Part shown: positions 34,983 to 43,940 of the stretch, piece by piece
How positions within the stretch are numbered: the stretch's first letter is position 1
Layout: every line of letters begins with the position of its first letter
DNA from: Vitreoscilla massiliensis
GTDB lineage: Bacteria > Pseudomonadota > Gammaproteobacteria > Burkholderiales > Neisseriaceae
Direction: 5' to 3'
Assembly: GCF_001457815.1 (NCBI RefSeq)
Contig: NZ_LN898217.1
Coordinates: forward strand, 282,642 to 346,641
DNA: 64,000 nucleotides
Position numbers and translations under genes: made by a program
The notes under the pieces: generated by a model
What the model was told of the DNA's origin: nothing
What the model saw: only the letters and a program-made list of their open reading frames with translations
The model's database searches: none

Positions 34983-35684
34983 ATGGGACAAAAGATTAAC
35001 CCAACTGGTTTCCGATTAGCGGTGAACAAAGATTGGTCTTCAAAATGGTTTGCTAAAACCAGCGAGTTTCCAGCTGTTTTGAAACAAGACATCGACGTTC
35101 GCAACTACTTACATAAACGTTTGAAAAACGCTTCTGTTGGCCGTATCGTGATTGAGCGTCCAGCTAAGTCAGCTAAAATCACCATTTTCACTGCCCGTCC
35201 AGGTATTGTGATTGGTAAAAAAGGCGAAGACATTGAAGTGTTGAAACGTGACTTGCAAAACTTATTGGGTTTGCCAGTACATGTAAACATCGAAGAAATC
35301 CGCAAACCTGAGTTGGATGCACAAATCATTGCAGACAACATTGCAGGTCAATTGGAAAAACGTGTGATGTTCCGTCGTGCCATGAAACGCTCTATGCAAA
35401 ATGCAATGCGTGCTGGTGCTAAAGGTATCAAAATCATGTCTTCAGGCCGCTTGAATGGTATCGATATCGCTCGTAGCGAATGGTACCGTGAAGGTCGCGT
35501 GCCTTTGCATACTTTGCGTGCTGACGTTGATTACGCTACAAGCGAAGCTTTGACTACTTACGGTATCATCGGTATTAAAGTTTGGGTTTACAAAGGTGAA
35601 GCTGGTTCTCAACCACAAGTAACTGCAAAACCTGAAGAAAAGAAAAACAGAAAGGCAGGTGGTAGAAATGCTGCAGCCAACTAG
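34983..35684 (+). CDS. rpsC: 30S ribosomal protein S3
   Basis: S3 forms part of the mRNA entry site. The 233-residue protein begins MGQKINPTGFRLAVNKDW, has the KH motif VIGKKGEDIE and a basic C-terminal tail. Its 3' end overlaps the rplP start by 17 bases. Confidence 0.98.
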   Translation: MGQKINPTGFRLAVNKDWSSKWFAKTSEFPAVLKQDIDVRNYLHKRLKNASVGRIVIERPAKSAKITIFTARPGIVIGKKGEDIEVLKRDLQNLLGLPVHVNIEEIRKPELDAQIIADNIAGQLEKRVMFRRAMKRSMQNAMRAGAKGIKIMSSGRLNGIDIARSEWYREGRVPLHTLRADVDYATSEALTTYGIIGIKVWVYKGEAGSQPQVTAKPEEKKNRKAGGRNAAAN

Positions 35685-36084
35685 ACTGAAATATCGCAAA
35701 CAGCACAAAGGCCGTAACACTGGCGTTGCAACTCGCGGTAATAAAGTAAGCTTTGGTGATTTCGGTTTGAAAGCTACAGGTCGTGGTCGTTTGACTGCTC
35801 GCCAAATCGAAGCTGCCCGTCGTGCAATGACCCGTCACATTAAACGTGGTGGTCGCATTTGGATTCGTGTATTCCCGGATAAACCAATTACTGAAAAACC
35901 AGCTGAAGTACGTATGGGTGGCGGTAAAGGTTCTCCAGAGTACTGGGTAGCAGAAATCCAACCAGGTAAAATGCTGTATGAAATGGATGGCGTGTCAGAA
36001 GAATTGGCTCGTGAAGCATTTGAATTAGCAGCAGCTAAATTGCCTATTTCTACTGTTTTTGTTATTAGACAGGTAGGTCAATAA
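35668..36084 (+). CDS. rplP: 50S ribosomal protein L16
   Basis: L16 stabilises tRNA at the A site. I start it at ATG 35668 (MLQPTRLKYRKQHKGRN, 138 residues); a GTG three codons upstream also exists but does not fit the family. The basic KRGGRIWIRVFPDKP segment is canonical. The stop overlaps rpmC. Confidence 0.97.
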   Translation: MLQPTRLKYRKQHKGRNTGVATRGNKVSFGDFGLKATGRGRLTARQIEAARRAMTRHIKRGGRIWIRVFPDKPITEKPAEVRMGGGKGSPEYWVAEIQPGKMLYEMDGVSEELAREAFELAAAKLPISTVFVIRQVGQ

Positions 36085-36275
36085 TGAGTGCTAAGAATTT
36101 ACACGACAAATCTGTTGAGCAATTGAATGAAGAATTGGTTAGCTTGTTGAAAGCTCAGTTCGGTTTGCGTATGCAAGCTGCAACTAACCAATTGCAAAAA
36201 AGCAGCGAATTGAAAAAAGTTCGCCGTGAAATTGCTCGTGTCAAAACCATCTTGAGCCAAAAGGTTGGTCAATAA
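36084..36275 (+). CDS. rpmC: 50S ribosomal protein L29
   Basis: L29 is a 63-residue helical hairpin protein at the tunnel exit, with SVEQLNEELVSLLKAQFGLRMQ and RREIARVKTIL blocks. One-base TAATG overlaps link it to both rplP and rpsQ, so the three genes are translationally coupled within the S10 cluster. Confidence 0.97.
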   Translation: MSAKNLHDKSVEQLNEELVSLLKAQFGLRMQAATNQLQKSSELKKVRREIARVKTILSQKVGQ

Positions 36276-36538
36276 TGAGCGAAAAGAAAAATGTTCGTAC
36301 ATTAACCGGTAAAGTGGTTAGTGACAAAATGGACAAAACCGTTGTTGTTTTGGTTGAACGTAAAGTGAAACACCCTTTGTACGGCAAAGTAATTCGTCGT
36401 TCAAACAAGTTCCACGCGCATGACGAAAACAATGAGTATGCGGTTGGCGACGTTGTGACGATTGCTGAATCTCGTCCTTTGTCTAAAACCAAAACTTGGG
36501 TTGTGACCACTTTGGTGGAAAAAAACAACACCATTTAA
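36275..36538 (+). CDS. rpsQ: 30S ribosomal protein S17
   Basis: S17 is a primary 16S rRNA-binding protein. The 87-residue protein has LTGKVVSDKMDKTVVVLVERKVKHP (conserved block) and SRPLSKTKTW. It is the last gene of the S10 cluster; a 180-base gap with a promoter follows. Confidence 0.98.
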   Translation: MSEKKNVRTLTGKVVSDKMDKTVVVLVERKVKHPLYGKVIRRSNKFHAHDENNEYAVGDVVTIAESRPLSKTKTWVVTTLVEKNNTI

Positions 36539-36566
36539 TTATTAGGTGCTATCGAGAGGCGAATAC

Positions 36567-36595
36567 TTGCTTAAATCAAAAGATTGGGGTAAGAT
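36567..36595 (+). promoter_or_regulatory. promoter of the spc cluster (rplN)
   Basis: TTGCTT (36567-36572), 17 bases, and TAAGAT (36590-36595), followed by TCGCTTCTT. The start region closely resembles that of the promoter at 63935. A long leader to 36718 follows. An AGAGGCGAAT/ATTCGCTTCT inverted repeat (about 36555-36603) overlaps it. E. coli also starts its spc operon at rplN. Confidence 0.7.
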
Positions 36596-36718
36596 TCGCT
36601 TCTTATAGTTTTGTCTCTCCCTTCGGGATCCAAGACTGGTTCATCTGACCTTATGGGTGTTCAAGCAAATGGCTTGAATGATGAGTTGAATTAAGTTGGG
36701 TATATAAAGGTAATCTAA

Positions 36719-37087
36719 ATGATACAAATGCAGACCATGCTTGATGTGGCTGATAACTCTGGTGCGCGCCGTGTAATGTGCATCAAAGTTTTAGGTGGCT
36801 CAAAACGCCGCTATGCTACTGTTGGCGACGTCATCAAAGTGACTGTTAAAGACGCTGCTCCACGTGGCCGTGTTAAAAAAGGCGATGTATACAATGCCGT
36901 AGTGGTTCGCACTGCTAAAGGTGTTCGCCGTGCTGATGGTGCGTTGATTAAATTTGATAACAACGCAGCTGTTATCTTGAACGCAAAATTAGAGCCAATC
37001 GGTACTCGTATTTTTGGCCCTGTGACACGTGAATTGCGTAACGAACGCTTCATGAAAATCGTTTCATTAGCGCCTGAAGTGTTATAA
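36719..37087 (+). CDS. rplN: 50S ribosomal protein L14
   Basis: L14 lies at the subunit interface. The 122-residue protein begins MIQMQTMLDVADNSGAR and has RGRVKKGDVYNAVVVRT. It is first in the spc cluster, 180 bases after rpsQ. Confidence 0.98.
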   Translation: MIQMQTMLDVADNSGARRVMCIKVLGGSKRRYATVGDVIKVTVKDAAPRGRVKKGDVYNAVVVRTAKGVRRADGALIKFDNNAAVILNAKLEPIGTRIFGPVTRELRNERFMKIVSLAPEVL

Positions 37088-37099
37088 GAAGGATTTATC

Positions 37100-37423
37100 A
37101 TGGCTAAAATTAAATCAGGTGATCAAGTTGTTGTGATCACAGGCAAAAACAAAGGCGCTACTGGTAAAGTTTTGCGTGTTTTGGGTGAAAAAGTAGTGGT
37201 TGAAGGCGTTAACGTTGTTAAACGTCATCAAAAACCTAATCCAATGCGCGGTGTTGAAGGTGGTATCGTTGCTAAAACTGCTCCGATCAATATCTCTAAC
37301 GTAGCGATTTTTAATCCAGAAACCAAAAAAGCTGACCGCGTTGGTATTAAATTGGTTGAGACTGAAGGCAAAGTTAAACGCGTTCGCGTGTTTAAATCCA
37401 ACGGCGCTCAAATTGACGCGTAA
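37100..37423 (+). CDS. rplX: 50S ribosomal protein L24
   Basis: L24 is an assembly initiator for the 50S subunit. The 107-residue protein has a KOW motif near its N-terminus (IKSGDQVVVITGKNKGATGKV as the conserved block) and RHQKPNPMRGVEGGI. It is 12 bases after rplN, with rplE next. Confidence 0.97.
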   Translation: MAKIKSGDQVVVITGKNKGATGKVLRVLGEKVVVEGVNVVKRHQKPNPMRGVEGGIVAKTAPINISNVAIFNPETKKADRVGIKLVETEGKVKRVRVFKSNGAQIDA

Positions 37424-37438
37424 TAAGGTGAGATAAGA

Positions 37439-37978
37439 ATGGCACGTTTAAGCGACTTTTACAAAGAAACCGTGGTTCCTGAGTTGATGAAACAATTCGA
37501 CTACAAATCTGTAATGGAAGTACCTCGCATCGAAAAAATCACCTTGAATATGGGTGTAGGCGAAGCGGTTGCAGATAAGAAAGTAATGGAACACGCAGTT
37601 TCAGATTTAGAAAAAATTGCTGGTCAAAAACCAGTTGTGACTTTGGCTCGCAAATCAATCGCCGGCTTCAAAATCCGTGATAACTACCCAGTGGGTTGTA
37701 AAGTGACTTTGCGTCGCGATCGCATGTTTGAATTCTTGGATCGTTTGATCACCATTTCATTGCCACGTGTACGTGACTTCCGTGGTGTAAACGGTAAATC
37801 ATTTGACGGTAGCGGCAACTTCAACATGGGTGTTCGCGAACAAATCATTTTCCCTGAAATTGAATATGACAAAATTGATGCATTGCGTGGTTTGAATATT
37901 ACCATCACCACCACTGCTAAAACCGATGCAGAAGCGAAAGCTTTGTTGTCATTGTTCAAATTCCCATTTAAAGGTTAA
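37439..37978 (+). CDS. rplE: 50S ribosomal protein L5
   Basis: L5 binds 5S rRNA. The 179-residue protein has VPRIEKITLNMGVGEAV, RKSIAGFKIRDNYPVGCKVTLR (block) and GREQ-like NMGVREQIIFPEI. Start and length are normal. It is closely followed by rpsN. Confidence 0.98.
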   Translation: MARLSDFYKETVVPELMKQFDYKSVMEVPRIEKITLNMGVGEAVADKKVMEHAVSDLEKIAGQKPVVTLARKSIAGFKIRDNYPVGCKVTLRRDRMFEFLDRLITISLPRVRDFRGVNGKSFDGSGNFNMGVREQIIFPEIEYDKIDALRGLNITITTTAKTDAEAKALLSLFKFPFKG

Positions 37979-37981
37979 TTC

Positions 37982-38287
37982 ATGGCTAAAAAAGCACTAA
38001 TTAATCGTGAAGCAAAACGTGAAGCATTGGCTAAGAAATTTGCCGCTAAACGTGAAGCGATTTTTGCCGTTATTAATGACGAAAGCGCTTCAGATGAAGA
38101 ACGTTTTGAAGCTCGTTTAAAATTCCAAAGCATTCCTCGTAATGCCATGCCAGTTCGTCAACGTCGTCGTTGCGCATTGACAGGTCGCCCACGTGGCACT
38201 TTCCGTAAATTTGGTTTAGGTCGTACTAAGATTCGCGAAATCGCAATGCGTGGCGAAATCCCTGGTGTGATTAAATCAAGCTGGTAA
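37982..38287 (+). CDS. rpsN: 30S ribosomal protein S14, zinc-free long form
   Basis: The 101-residue protein lacks the CxxC pairs of the short zinc-binding form and is the usual proteobacterial long form, ending with RQRRRCALTGRPRG and GLGRTKIREIAMRGEIPG. It contributes to 30S head assembly and lies between rplE and rpsH. Confidence 0.98.
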   Translation: MAKKALINREAKREALAKKFAAKREAIFAVINDESASDEERFEARLKFQSIPRNAMPVRQRRRCALTGRPRGTFRKFGLGRTKIREIAMRGEIPGVIKSSW

Positions 38288-38305
38288 TGAATGAGGGCTT
38301 AAGAT

Positions 38306-38698
38306 ATGAGTATGCATGATCCAATTTCTGATATGTTGACCCGCATTCGCAACGCTCAACGTGTTAACAAAAACACGGTTGCAATGCCATCTTCAAAAAT
38401 CAAAACTGCTATTGCGCAAGTTTTGAAAGAAGAAGGTTACATTGAAGATTACAGCGTTGCTGGTGATGTTAAAGCAACCTTAGAAATCAAATTGAAGTAT
38501 TACGCAGGTCGTCCTGTAATCGAGCACATCCAACGTGTGTCTCGTCCAGGCTTACGTGTGTACAAAGCAGCTAACGAAATTCCATCTGTAATGAATGGTT
38601 TGGGCGTGGCTATTGTGAGCACCTCTAAAGGTGTAATGACTGATCGTAAAGCACGTGCCAACAGTGTTGGTGGCGAATTGCTTTGCGTAGTAGCATAA
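38306..38698 (+). CDS. rpsH: 30S ribosomal protein S8
   Basis: S8 binds the central domain of 16S rRNA and represses the spc operon in E. coli. The 130-residue protein begins MSMHDPISDMLTRIRNAQ and ends with STSKGVMTDRKARANSVGGELLCVV (conserved). It has a plain AGGGCTTAAG leader. Confidence 0.98.
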   Translation: MSMHDPISDMLTRIRNAQRVNKNTVAMPSSKIKTAIAQVLKEEGYIEDYSVAGDVKATLEIKLKYYAGRPVIEHIQRVSRPGLRVYKAANEIPSVMNGLGVAIVSTSKGVMTDRKARANSVGGELLCVVA

Positions 38699-38712
38699 GG
38701 AGTATTGTTTAA

Positions 38713-39246
38713 ATGTCTCGTATTGCTAAAAACCCAGTTGTTATCCCTGCTGGTGTAGAAGTTAAATTTGGTACTGACGTTTTGACCATTAAAGGTAAAA
38801 ATGGTGAATTGTCTTTGCCTTTGTCTCAAGATGTAAACGTTGCTTTGGAAGATGGTCATTTGACTTTCGCCGCTGCTAACGAAAGCAAACAATCTAATGC
38901 TATGTCTGGTACTTTCCGTGCCTTGGTAAACAACATGGTTAAAGGTGTTGCTGAAGGTTTTGAGAAAAAATTGCAATTGATTGGTGTGGGTTACCGTGCT
39001 CAAGCTCAAGGCAAAACCTTGAACTTGTCTTTGGGTTTCTCTCATCCTATCGCTTATGAAATGCCAGAAGGCATTACCGCTGTGACTCCTTCTCAAACTG
39101 AGATTGTGATTACTGGCGCTGATAAGCAAAAAGTTGGTCAAGTAGCTGCTGAGATTCGCGGTTATCGTCCTCCTGAGCCTTATAAAGGTAAAGGCGTGCG
39201 CTATGCTGATGAACACGTGGTTATCAAAGAGACTAAGAAAAAATAA
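38713..39246 (+). CDS. rplF: 50S ribosomal protein L6
   Basis: L6 lies near the GTPase-associated centre. The 177-residue protein begins MSRIAKNPVVIPAGVEV and ends with RPPEPYKGKGVRYADE, the family signature. It lies 14 bases after rpsH. Confidence 0.98.
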   Translation: MSRIAKNPVVIPAGVEVKFGTDVLTIKGKNGELSLPLSQDVNVALEDGHLTFAAANESKQSNAMSGTFRALVNNMVKGVAEGFEKKLQLIGVGYRAQAQGKTLNLSLGFSHPIAYEMPEGITAVTPSQTEIVITGADKQKVGQVAAEIRGYRPPEPYKGKGVRYADEHVVIKETKKK

Positions 39247-39260
39247 TTGAGGCTCGATAA

Positions 39261-39614
39261 ATGAATAAAAAAGTTGCAAGACTCCGCCGTGCACGTAAAA
39301 CCCGTGCCAAAATCGCGGGCTTAGGTATTGAAAGATTGAGTGTATATCGTTCTAACAATCACATTTATGCCCAAATTATCAGTGCTGAAGGCGACAAAGT
39401 ATTGGCTCAAGCATCAACTATCGAAACTGCAGTACGTGGCGACTTGAAATCAGGTAGCTCAGTTGCAGCGGCTGAATTTGTTGGTAAACGCATTGCTGAA
39501 GCTGCTAAAGCTGCAGGCGTTGAAAAAGTTGCATTTGACCGTGCTGGTTTTAAATACCATGGTCGTGTAAAAGCATTAGCCGATGCTGCCCGTGAAAACG
39601 GCCTCAGTTTCTAA
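39261..39614 (+). CDS. rplR: 50S ribosomal protein L18
   Basis: L18 binds 5S rRNA together with L5. The 117-residue protein has RLSVYRSNNHIYAQII and FDRAGFKYHGRVKALADAARENGL (block). It lies between rplF and rpsE. Confidence 0.98.
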   Translation: MNKKVARLRRARKTRAKIAGLGIERLSVYRSNNHIYAQIISAEGDKVLAQASTIETAVRGDLKSGSSVAAAEFVGKRIAEAAKAAGVEKVAFDRAGFKYHGRVKALADAARENGLSF

Positions 39615-39635
39615 TAGTAATTTTGGAGTTTATAA

Positions 39636-40145
39636 ATGGCAAAACACGAAATTGATGATCGCGGCGATGGCTTAATTGAAAAAATGGTCGCAGTCAACCG
39701 CGTGACTAAAGTGGTTAAAGGTGGCCGTATTATGGCTTTCTCAGCACTGACAGTAGTTGGTGATGGTGATGGTCGTATCGGCATGGGCAAAGGTAAATCT
39801 AAAGAAGTACCTGTTGCCGTACAAAAAGCAATGGATCAAGCTCGTCGTAACATGATCAAAGTGCCTTTGAATGGTCGTACCATTCATCACGCAGTTGTTG
39901 GTAAACATGGTGCTACCAAAGTATTCATGCAACCTGCTAAAGAAGGTAACGGTGTGAAAGCTGGCGGTCCTATGCGTTTGGTATTTGATGCTATGGGCAT
40001 TCACAATATCTCTGCAAAAGTACACGGTTCTACCAACCCGTACAACATTGTTCGCGCAACATTGGATGGCTTGAGCAAATTGTATACACCTTCAGATATT
40101 GCTGCTAAACGCGGTTTAACTGTTGAAGAAATTTTAGGTGAATAA
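39636..40145 (+). CDS. rpsE: 30S ribosomal protein S5
   Basis: S5 is at the mRNA entry site and affects fidelity. The 169-residue protein has EKMVAVNRVTKVVKGGR, GIGMGKGKSKEV-like GRIGMGKGKSKEVPVAV and the C-terminal ATLDGL. The spectinomycin-loop region VNRVTKVVKGGRIM shows no deletion. Confidence 0.98.
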   Translation: MAKHEIDDRGDGLIEKMVAVNRVTKVVKGGRIMAFSALTVVGDGDGRIGMGKGKSKEVPVAVQKAMDQARRNMIKVPLNGRTIHHAVVGKHGATKVFMQPAKEGNGVKAGGPMRLVFDAMGIHNISAKVHGSTNPYNIVRATLDGLSKLYTPSDIAAKRGLTVEEILGE

Positions 40146-40146
40146 G

Positions 40147-40332
40147 ATGGCTGAGACTAAAAAAATCAAAGTCACTTTGGCTAAAAGCTTGATTGGCTGT
40201 ATTGAAAAACACCGTGCTTGTGCTCGTGGTTTGGGTTTGCGTCATCGCGAACACACTGTTGAAGTGTTAGACACTCCAGAAAACCGTGGCATGATCAATA
40301 AAATCTCTTACTTGTTGAAAGTGGAGGAATAA
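40147..40332 (+). CDS. rpmD: 50S ribosomal protein L30
   Basis: A 61-residue protein starting MAETKKIKVTLAKSLIG at ATG 40147; the in-frame GTG at 40138 lies inside rpsE and is not preferred. The short bacterial L30 form with GLRHREHTVEVLDTPENRGMI (block) is clear. It leaves one base between it and rplO. Confidence 0.96.
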   Translation: MAETKKIKVTLAKSLIGCIEKHRACARGLGLRHREHTVEVLDTPENRGMINKISYLLKVEE

Positions 40333-40333
40333 C

Positions 40334-40771
40334 ATGTTACTTAATACAATTAAGCCAGCTGAAGGTGCTACTCACTACGCTCGTCGTGTAGGTCGTGGTA
40401 TTGGTTCTGGTTTGGGTAAAACTTGTGGCCGTGGTCACAAAGGTCAAAAAAGCCGTAACGGTGGTTATCACAAAGTAGGTTTCGAAGGCGGTCAAATGCC
40501 TTTGCAACGTCGCTTGCCTAAACGCGGTTTTAAATCAGTAACTGCTCAATTCAATGACGAAATCACTTTGTCTCAATTGAATAACTTGCCAGTTGAAGAA
40601 ATCGATTTGTTGGCTTTGAAACAAGCTCAAGTGATTTCTCAAAACGCAAAAGTGGTTAAAGTAATCGCAACTGGTAAAATTGAACGTGCTGTTCAATTGG
40701 GTGCTGGTATCAAAGCTACTGCTTCTGCAAAAGCTGCGATCGAAGCTGCCGGCGGTAAACTGTCTGATTAA
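40334..40771 (+). CDS. rplO: 50S ribosomal protein L15
   Basis: L15 is a late 50S assembly protein. The 145-residue protein has the glycine-rich N-terminus RRVGRGIGSGLGKTCGRGHKGQ and FEGGQMPLQRRLPKRGF. Its ATG follows the rpmD stop by one base, and it directly precedes secY, as usual in the spc operon. Confidence 0.98.
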   Translation: MLLNTIKPAEGATHYARRVGRGIGSGLGKTCGRGHKGQKSRNGGYHKVGFEGGQMPLQRRLPKRGFKSVTAQFNDEITLSQLNNLPVEEIDLLALKQAQVISQNAKVVKVIATGKIERAVQLGAGIKATASAKAAIEAAGGKLSD

Positions 40772-40782
40772 GGTTTAATATT

Positions 40783-42096
40783 GTGGCAAACCCAAAAAAC
40801 TCTGGTTCTACTAAGTTTGCCGACCTGAAACAACGCATCTTATTTTTATTAGGTGCGTTGGTAGTTTTTAGGATCGGTGCTCATATTCCTGTGCCTGGCG
40901 TCGATGCAGCTGCTTTAACCGAATTGTTCAGCAAAGCCAACAGTGGTTTGTTTGGTATGCTGAATATGTTCGCTGGCGGTTCATTGGAACGTTTCTCTAT
41001 TTTTGCTATTGGCATCATGCCATACATTTCTGCGTCGATTATCATTCAGTTGGCTTCAGAAATTCTCCCTTCTTTGAAAGAATTAAAAAAAGAGGGTGAG
41101 GCAGGGAAGCGTACTATCACCAAATATACCCGTTATGCGACAGTTCTTTTGGCTGCTGCACAAGCATTTGGTACGGCTGTGTTTCTATACAATCAGCCTG
41201 GTATGGTTGTTACGCCTAAAGTTGAATTTTTTGTTTCAACAATTGTGTGTTTGGTTACGGGCACCATGTTCCTGATGTGGTTGGGTGAGCAAATCACCGA
41301 ACGCGGCATTGGTAACGGTATTTCCTTAATTATTTGTGCGGGTATTGCTGCTGGTATTCCAGCAGGTATCAGCAAATTATTGACTCTGATTAGTCAAGGT
41401 TCTATGAGTTGGTTCACGGCCTTGTTAATTGTGGTCGGTGCTTTGGCTTTAACATATGCAGTTGTATTTGTTGAAAGCGCTCAACGTAAGGTGCCGGTGC
41501 AATATGCTAAGCGTCAAGTTGGTAATAAAATCATGCAAGGTCAATCGACTTTCATGCCATTCAAATTGAATATGGCAGGCGTGATTCCTCCAATCTTTGC
41601 GTCTAGTATTATCTTGTTTCCGACAACCATCTTAAGTTGGTTTGGTGCGGATGATAAGCTTTCTTGGTTTGGTAAAATTGCAGGCTATCTGCAACATGGC
41701 CAACCTTTGTTCATCATCTTTTTTGCTTGTGCCATTATTTTCTTTTGTTATTTCTATACCGCTTTGGTGTTTAGCCCGCGTGAAATGGCAGAGAACTTGA
41801 AGAAGAGTGGTGCTTTTGTACCAGGTATTCGTCCAGGTCAACAAACATCCGCATATTTGGAAAAAGTGGTACTTAATTTAACATTCTTTGGTGCGATTTA
41901 CATTGCCATTGTGTGTTTGATTCCCGAGTTTTTAACCAGTGCGGTTAACGTTCCATTTTACTTGGGTGGTACTTCTTTATTGATTATGGTGGTTGTGACC
42001 ATGGATTTCAGGACGCAAATTGCTTCTTATGTCATGAGCAGCCAATATGAAAGTTTAATGAAACGTTCGCAAGGACGTTTGGGTGGTAAGCGTTAA
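40783..42096 (+). CDS. secY: protein translocase subunit SecY
   Basis: SecY is the channel of the Sec translocon. The 437-residue protein starts at GTG 40783 (AAGG upstream) and has ten hydrophobic segments, with family blocks IGAHIPVPGVD, GIMPYISASIIIQL and ERGIGNGISLII. With secE (14247) it supplies the core translocon; secG is not in the window. infA follows directly. Confidence 0.98.
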   Translation: MANPKNSGSTKFADLKQRILFLLGALVVFRIGAHIPVPGVDAAALTELFSKANSGLFGMLNMFAGGSLERFSIFAIGIMPYISASIIIQLASEILPSLKELKKEGEAGKRTITKYTRYATVLLAAAQAFGTAVFLYNQPGMVVTPKVEFFVSTIVCLVTGTMFLMWLGEQITERGIGNGISLIICAGIAAGIPAGISKLLTLISQGSMSWFTALLIVVGALALTYAVVFVESAQRKVPVQYAKRQVGNKIMQGQSTFMPFKLNMAGVIPPIFASSIILFPTTILSWFGADDKLSWFGKIAGYLQHGQPLFIIFFACAIIFFCYFYTALVFSPREMAENLKKSGAFVPGIRPGQQTSAYLEKVVLNLTFFGAIYIAIVCLIPEFLTSAVNVPFYLGGTSLLIMVVVTMDFRTQIASYVMSSQYESLMKRSQGRLGGKR

Positions 42097-42097
42097 T

Positions 42098-42316
42098 ATG
42101 GCTAAAGAAGATACGATACAAATGCAAGGGGAGGTGTTGGAGATGTTGCCCAATGCCACCTTTAAAGTAAAACTGGAAAATGATCATGTGGTTTTGGGTC
42201 ATATTTCAGGGAAGATGCGCATGCACTACATTCGGATTTCTCCAGGTGACAAAGTTACCGTTGAAATGACACCTTATGACTTAAGTCGTGCGCGCATAGT
42301 ATTTAGAACCAAATAG
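42098..42316 (+). CDS. infA: translation initiation factor IF-1
   Basis: IF-1 binds the 30S A site. The 72-residue OB-fold protein starts MAKEDTIQMQGEVLEMLPNA at ATG 42098, one base after the secY stop. GKMRMHYIRISPGDKV is the family signature. The position between secY and rpmJ is normal for betaproteobacteria. Confidence 0.97.
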   Translation: MAKEDTIQMQGEVLEMLPNATFKVKLENDHVVLGHISGKMRMHYIRISPGDKVTVEMTPYDLSRARIVFRTK

Positions 42317-42334
42317 TACGAAAGGATTCATCAG

Positions 42335-42448
42335 ATGCGTGTTCAGCCTTCTGTGAAAAAGATTTGTCGTAATTGTAAAATTATTCGACGCAATCGCGTG
42401 GTACGTGTAATTTGCACAGACCCACGTCACAAACAACGTCAAGGTTAA
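42335..42448 (+). CDS. rpmJ: 50S ribosomal protein L36
   Basis: A 37-residue protein beginning MRVQPSVKKICRNCK, too short for many gene callers. It has the zinc ribbon ligands Cys11, Cys14, Cys27 and His32, so it is the zinc-binding form. AAAGGA precedes the ATG. It lies between infA and rpsM as in other betaproteobacteria. Confidence 0.96.
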   Translation: MRVQPSVKKICRNCKIIRRNRVVRVICTDPRHKQRQG

Positions 42449-42499
42449 TTTTTTAAACCTTTTCTGATATAATGGGCAAATTTGCCTCAAGGATAACAT

Positions 42500-42862
42500 A
42501 TGGCTCGTATTGCTGGGGTTAATATCCCTAACAACGCTCATATCGTTATTGGCTTACAAGCCATTTACGGTATTGGCGCGACTCGTGCTGGATTGATTTG
42601 TCAAGAATCTGGCATAGCTACTACTACTAAAGTAAAAGATTTGACTGAAGCTCAGTTGGAATCTTTGCGTGAGCAAGTAGCGAAATTTGAAGTTGAAGGT
42701 GATTTACGTCGTGAAGTTACCATGAACATCAAACGTTTGATGGACATGGGTTGCTATCGTGGTATGCGTCACCGTCGCGGCTTACCTTGCCGTGGTCAAC
42801 GCACTCGCACTAACGCTCGTACCCGTAAAGGTCCGCGCAAAGCGATTGCCGGTAAGAAATAA
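42500..42862 (+). CDS. rpsM: 30S ribosomal protein S13
   Basis: S13 forms head-to-50S bridges. The 120-residue protein begins MARIAGVNIPNNAHIVIGLQ (block) and ends with RGLPCRGQRTRTNARTRKG. It starts the alpha cluster. Confidence 0.98.
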   Translation: MARIAGVNIPNNAHIVIGLQAIYGIGATRAGLICQESGIATTTKVKDLTEAQLESLREQVAKFEVEGDLRREVTMNIKRLMDMGCYRGMRHRRGLPCRGQRTRTNARTRKGPRKAIAGKK

Positions 42863-42880
42863 TTAAAAGGAATTTATTGA

Positions 42881-43276
42881 ATGGCTAAAGCAAACACAGC
42901 TACGCGTGTGCGCAAAAAAGTACGTAAAACCGTATCTGAAGGCATCGTGCACGTTCACGCTTCTTTCAACAATACGATTATTACCATCACAGATCGTCAA
43001 GGAAATGCATTATCTTGGGCTACCTCTGGCGGTGCTGGTTTTAAAGGTTCACGTAAAAGCACACCGTTTGCAGCACAAGTTGCTGCAGAAGCAGCTGGTA
43101 AAGTTGCCCAAGAGTATGGTGTAAAAAACTTAGAAGTTCGCATCAAAGGCCCAGGCCCTGGTCGTGAATCTTCTGTACGTGCACTGAATGCTCTTGGATT
43201 CAAAATTACCAGCATTTCCGATGTGACGCCTATCCCACATAACGGATGCCGTCCACCGAAAAAACGTCGAATTTAA
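42881..43276 (+). CDS. rpsK: 30S ribosomal protein S11
   Basis: S11 lies on the 30S platform near the mRNA exit. The 131-residue protein has HVHASFNNTIITITDRQGN and SDVTPIPHNGCRPPKKRR, both canonical. It is in the alpha cluster. Confidence 0.98.
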   Translation: MAKANTATRVRKKVRKTVSEGIVHVHASFNNTIITITDRQGNALSWATSGGAGFKGSRKSTPFAAQVAAEAAGKVAQEYGVKNLEVRIKGPGPGRESSVRALNALGFKITSISDVTPIPHNGCRPPKKRRI

Positions 43277-43293
43277 TCCGGAGTTGTTAAAGT

Positions 43294-43914
43294 ATGGCAC
43301 GTTATATTGGCCCTAAATGTAAATTAGCTCGTCGCGAAGGCAGCGACTTATATTTAAAAAGCGCACGTCGTTCTATCGACTCAAAATGCAAAATTGATAC
43401 TGCACCTGGTCAACACGGTGCTAAACGTGGTCGTTTGTCTGACTACGGTTTGCAATTGCGCGAAAAACAAAAAATCCGTCGTATTTACGGCGTATTAGAA
43501 CGTCAATTCCGTCGTTACTTTGCGGAAGCTGAACGTCGCAAAGGTTCTACTGGCGAATTGTTGTTGCAATTGTTGGAATCTCGTTTGGATAACGTTGTTT
43601 TCCGTATGGGTTTTGGTTCTACCCGTGCTGAAGCACGCCAATTGGTTTCTCACAAAGCCATTACTGTAAATGGCCAAGTAGTGAATATCCCTTCTTACCA
43701 AGTTAAAGCTGGTGACGTAGTGGCTGTTCGCGAAAAAGCGAAAAAACAAGTTCGCATTCAAGAAGCTTTGGCATTGGCAACTCAAATCGGCTTGCCAAGC
43801 TGGGTAATCATCGACGCTCAAAAATTAGAAGGTACATTTAAAAGTGTTCCTGACCGTTCTGAATTGTCAGCTGACATCAAAGAACAATTGGTCGTTGAGT
43901 TCTACTCTAAATAA
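43294..43914 (+). CDS. rpsD: 30S ribosomal protein S4
   Basis: S4 is a primary assembly protein and the repressor of the alpha operon in E. coli. The 206-residue protein begins MARYIGPKCKLARREG and has an S4 RNA-binding domain (ESRLDNVVFRMGFGSTRAEARQLV as the block). Confidence 0.98.
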   Translation: MARYIGPKCKLARREGSDLYLKSARRSIDSKCKIDTAPGQHGAKRGRLSDYGLQLREKQKIRRIYGVLERQFRRYFAEAERRKGSTGELLLQLLESRLDNVVFRMGFGSTRAEARQLVSHKAITVNGQVVNIPSYQVKAGDVVAVREKAKKQVRIQEALALATQIGLPSWVIIDAQKLEGTFKSVPDRSELSADIKEQLVVEFYSK

Positions 43915-43940
43915 TAGCTAGATTGTTGAGGAATCGCTTA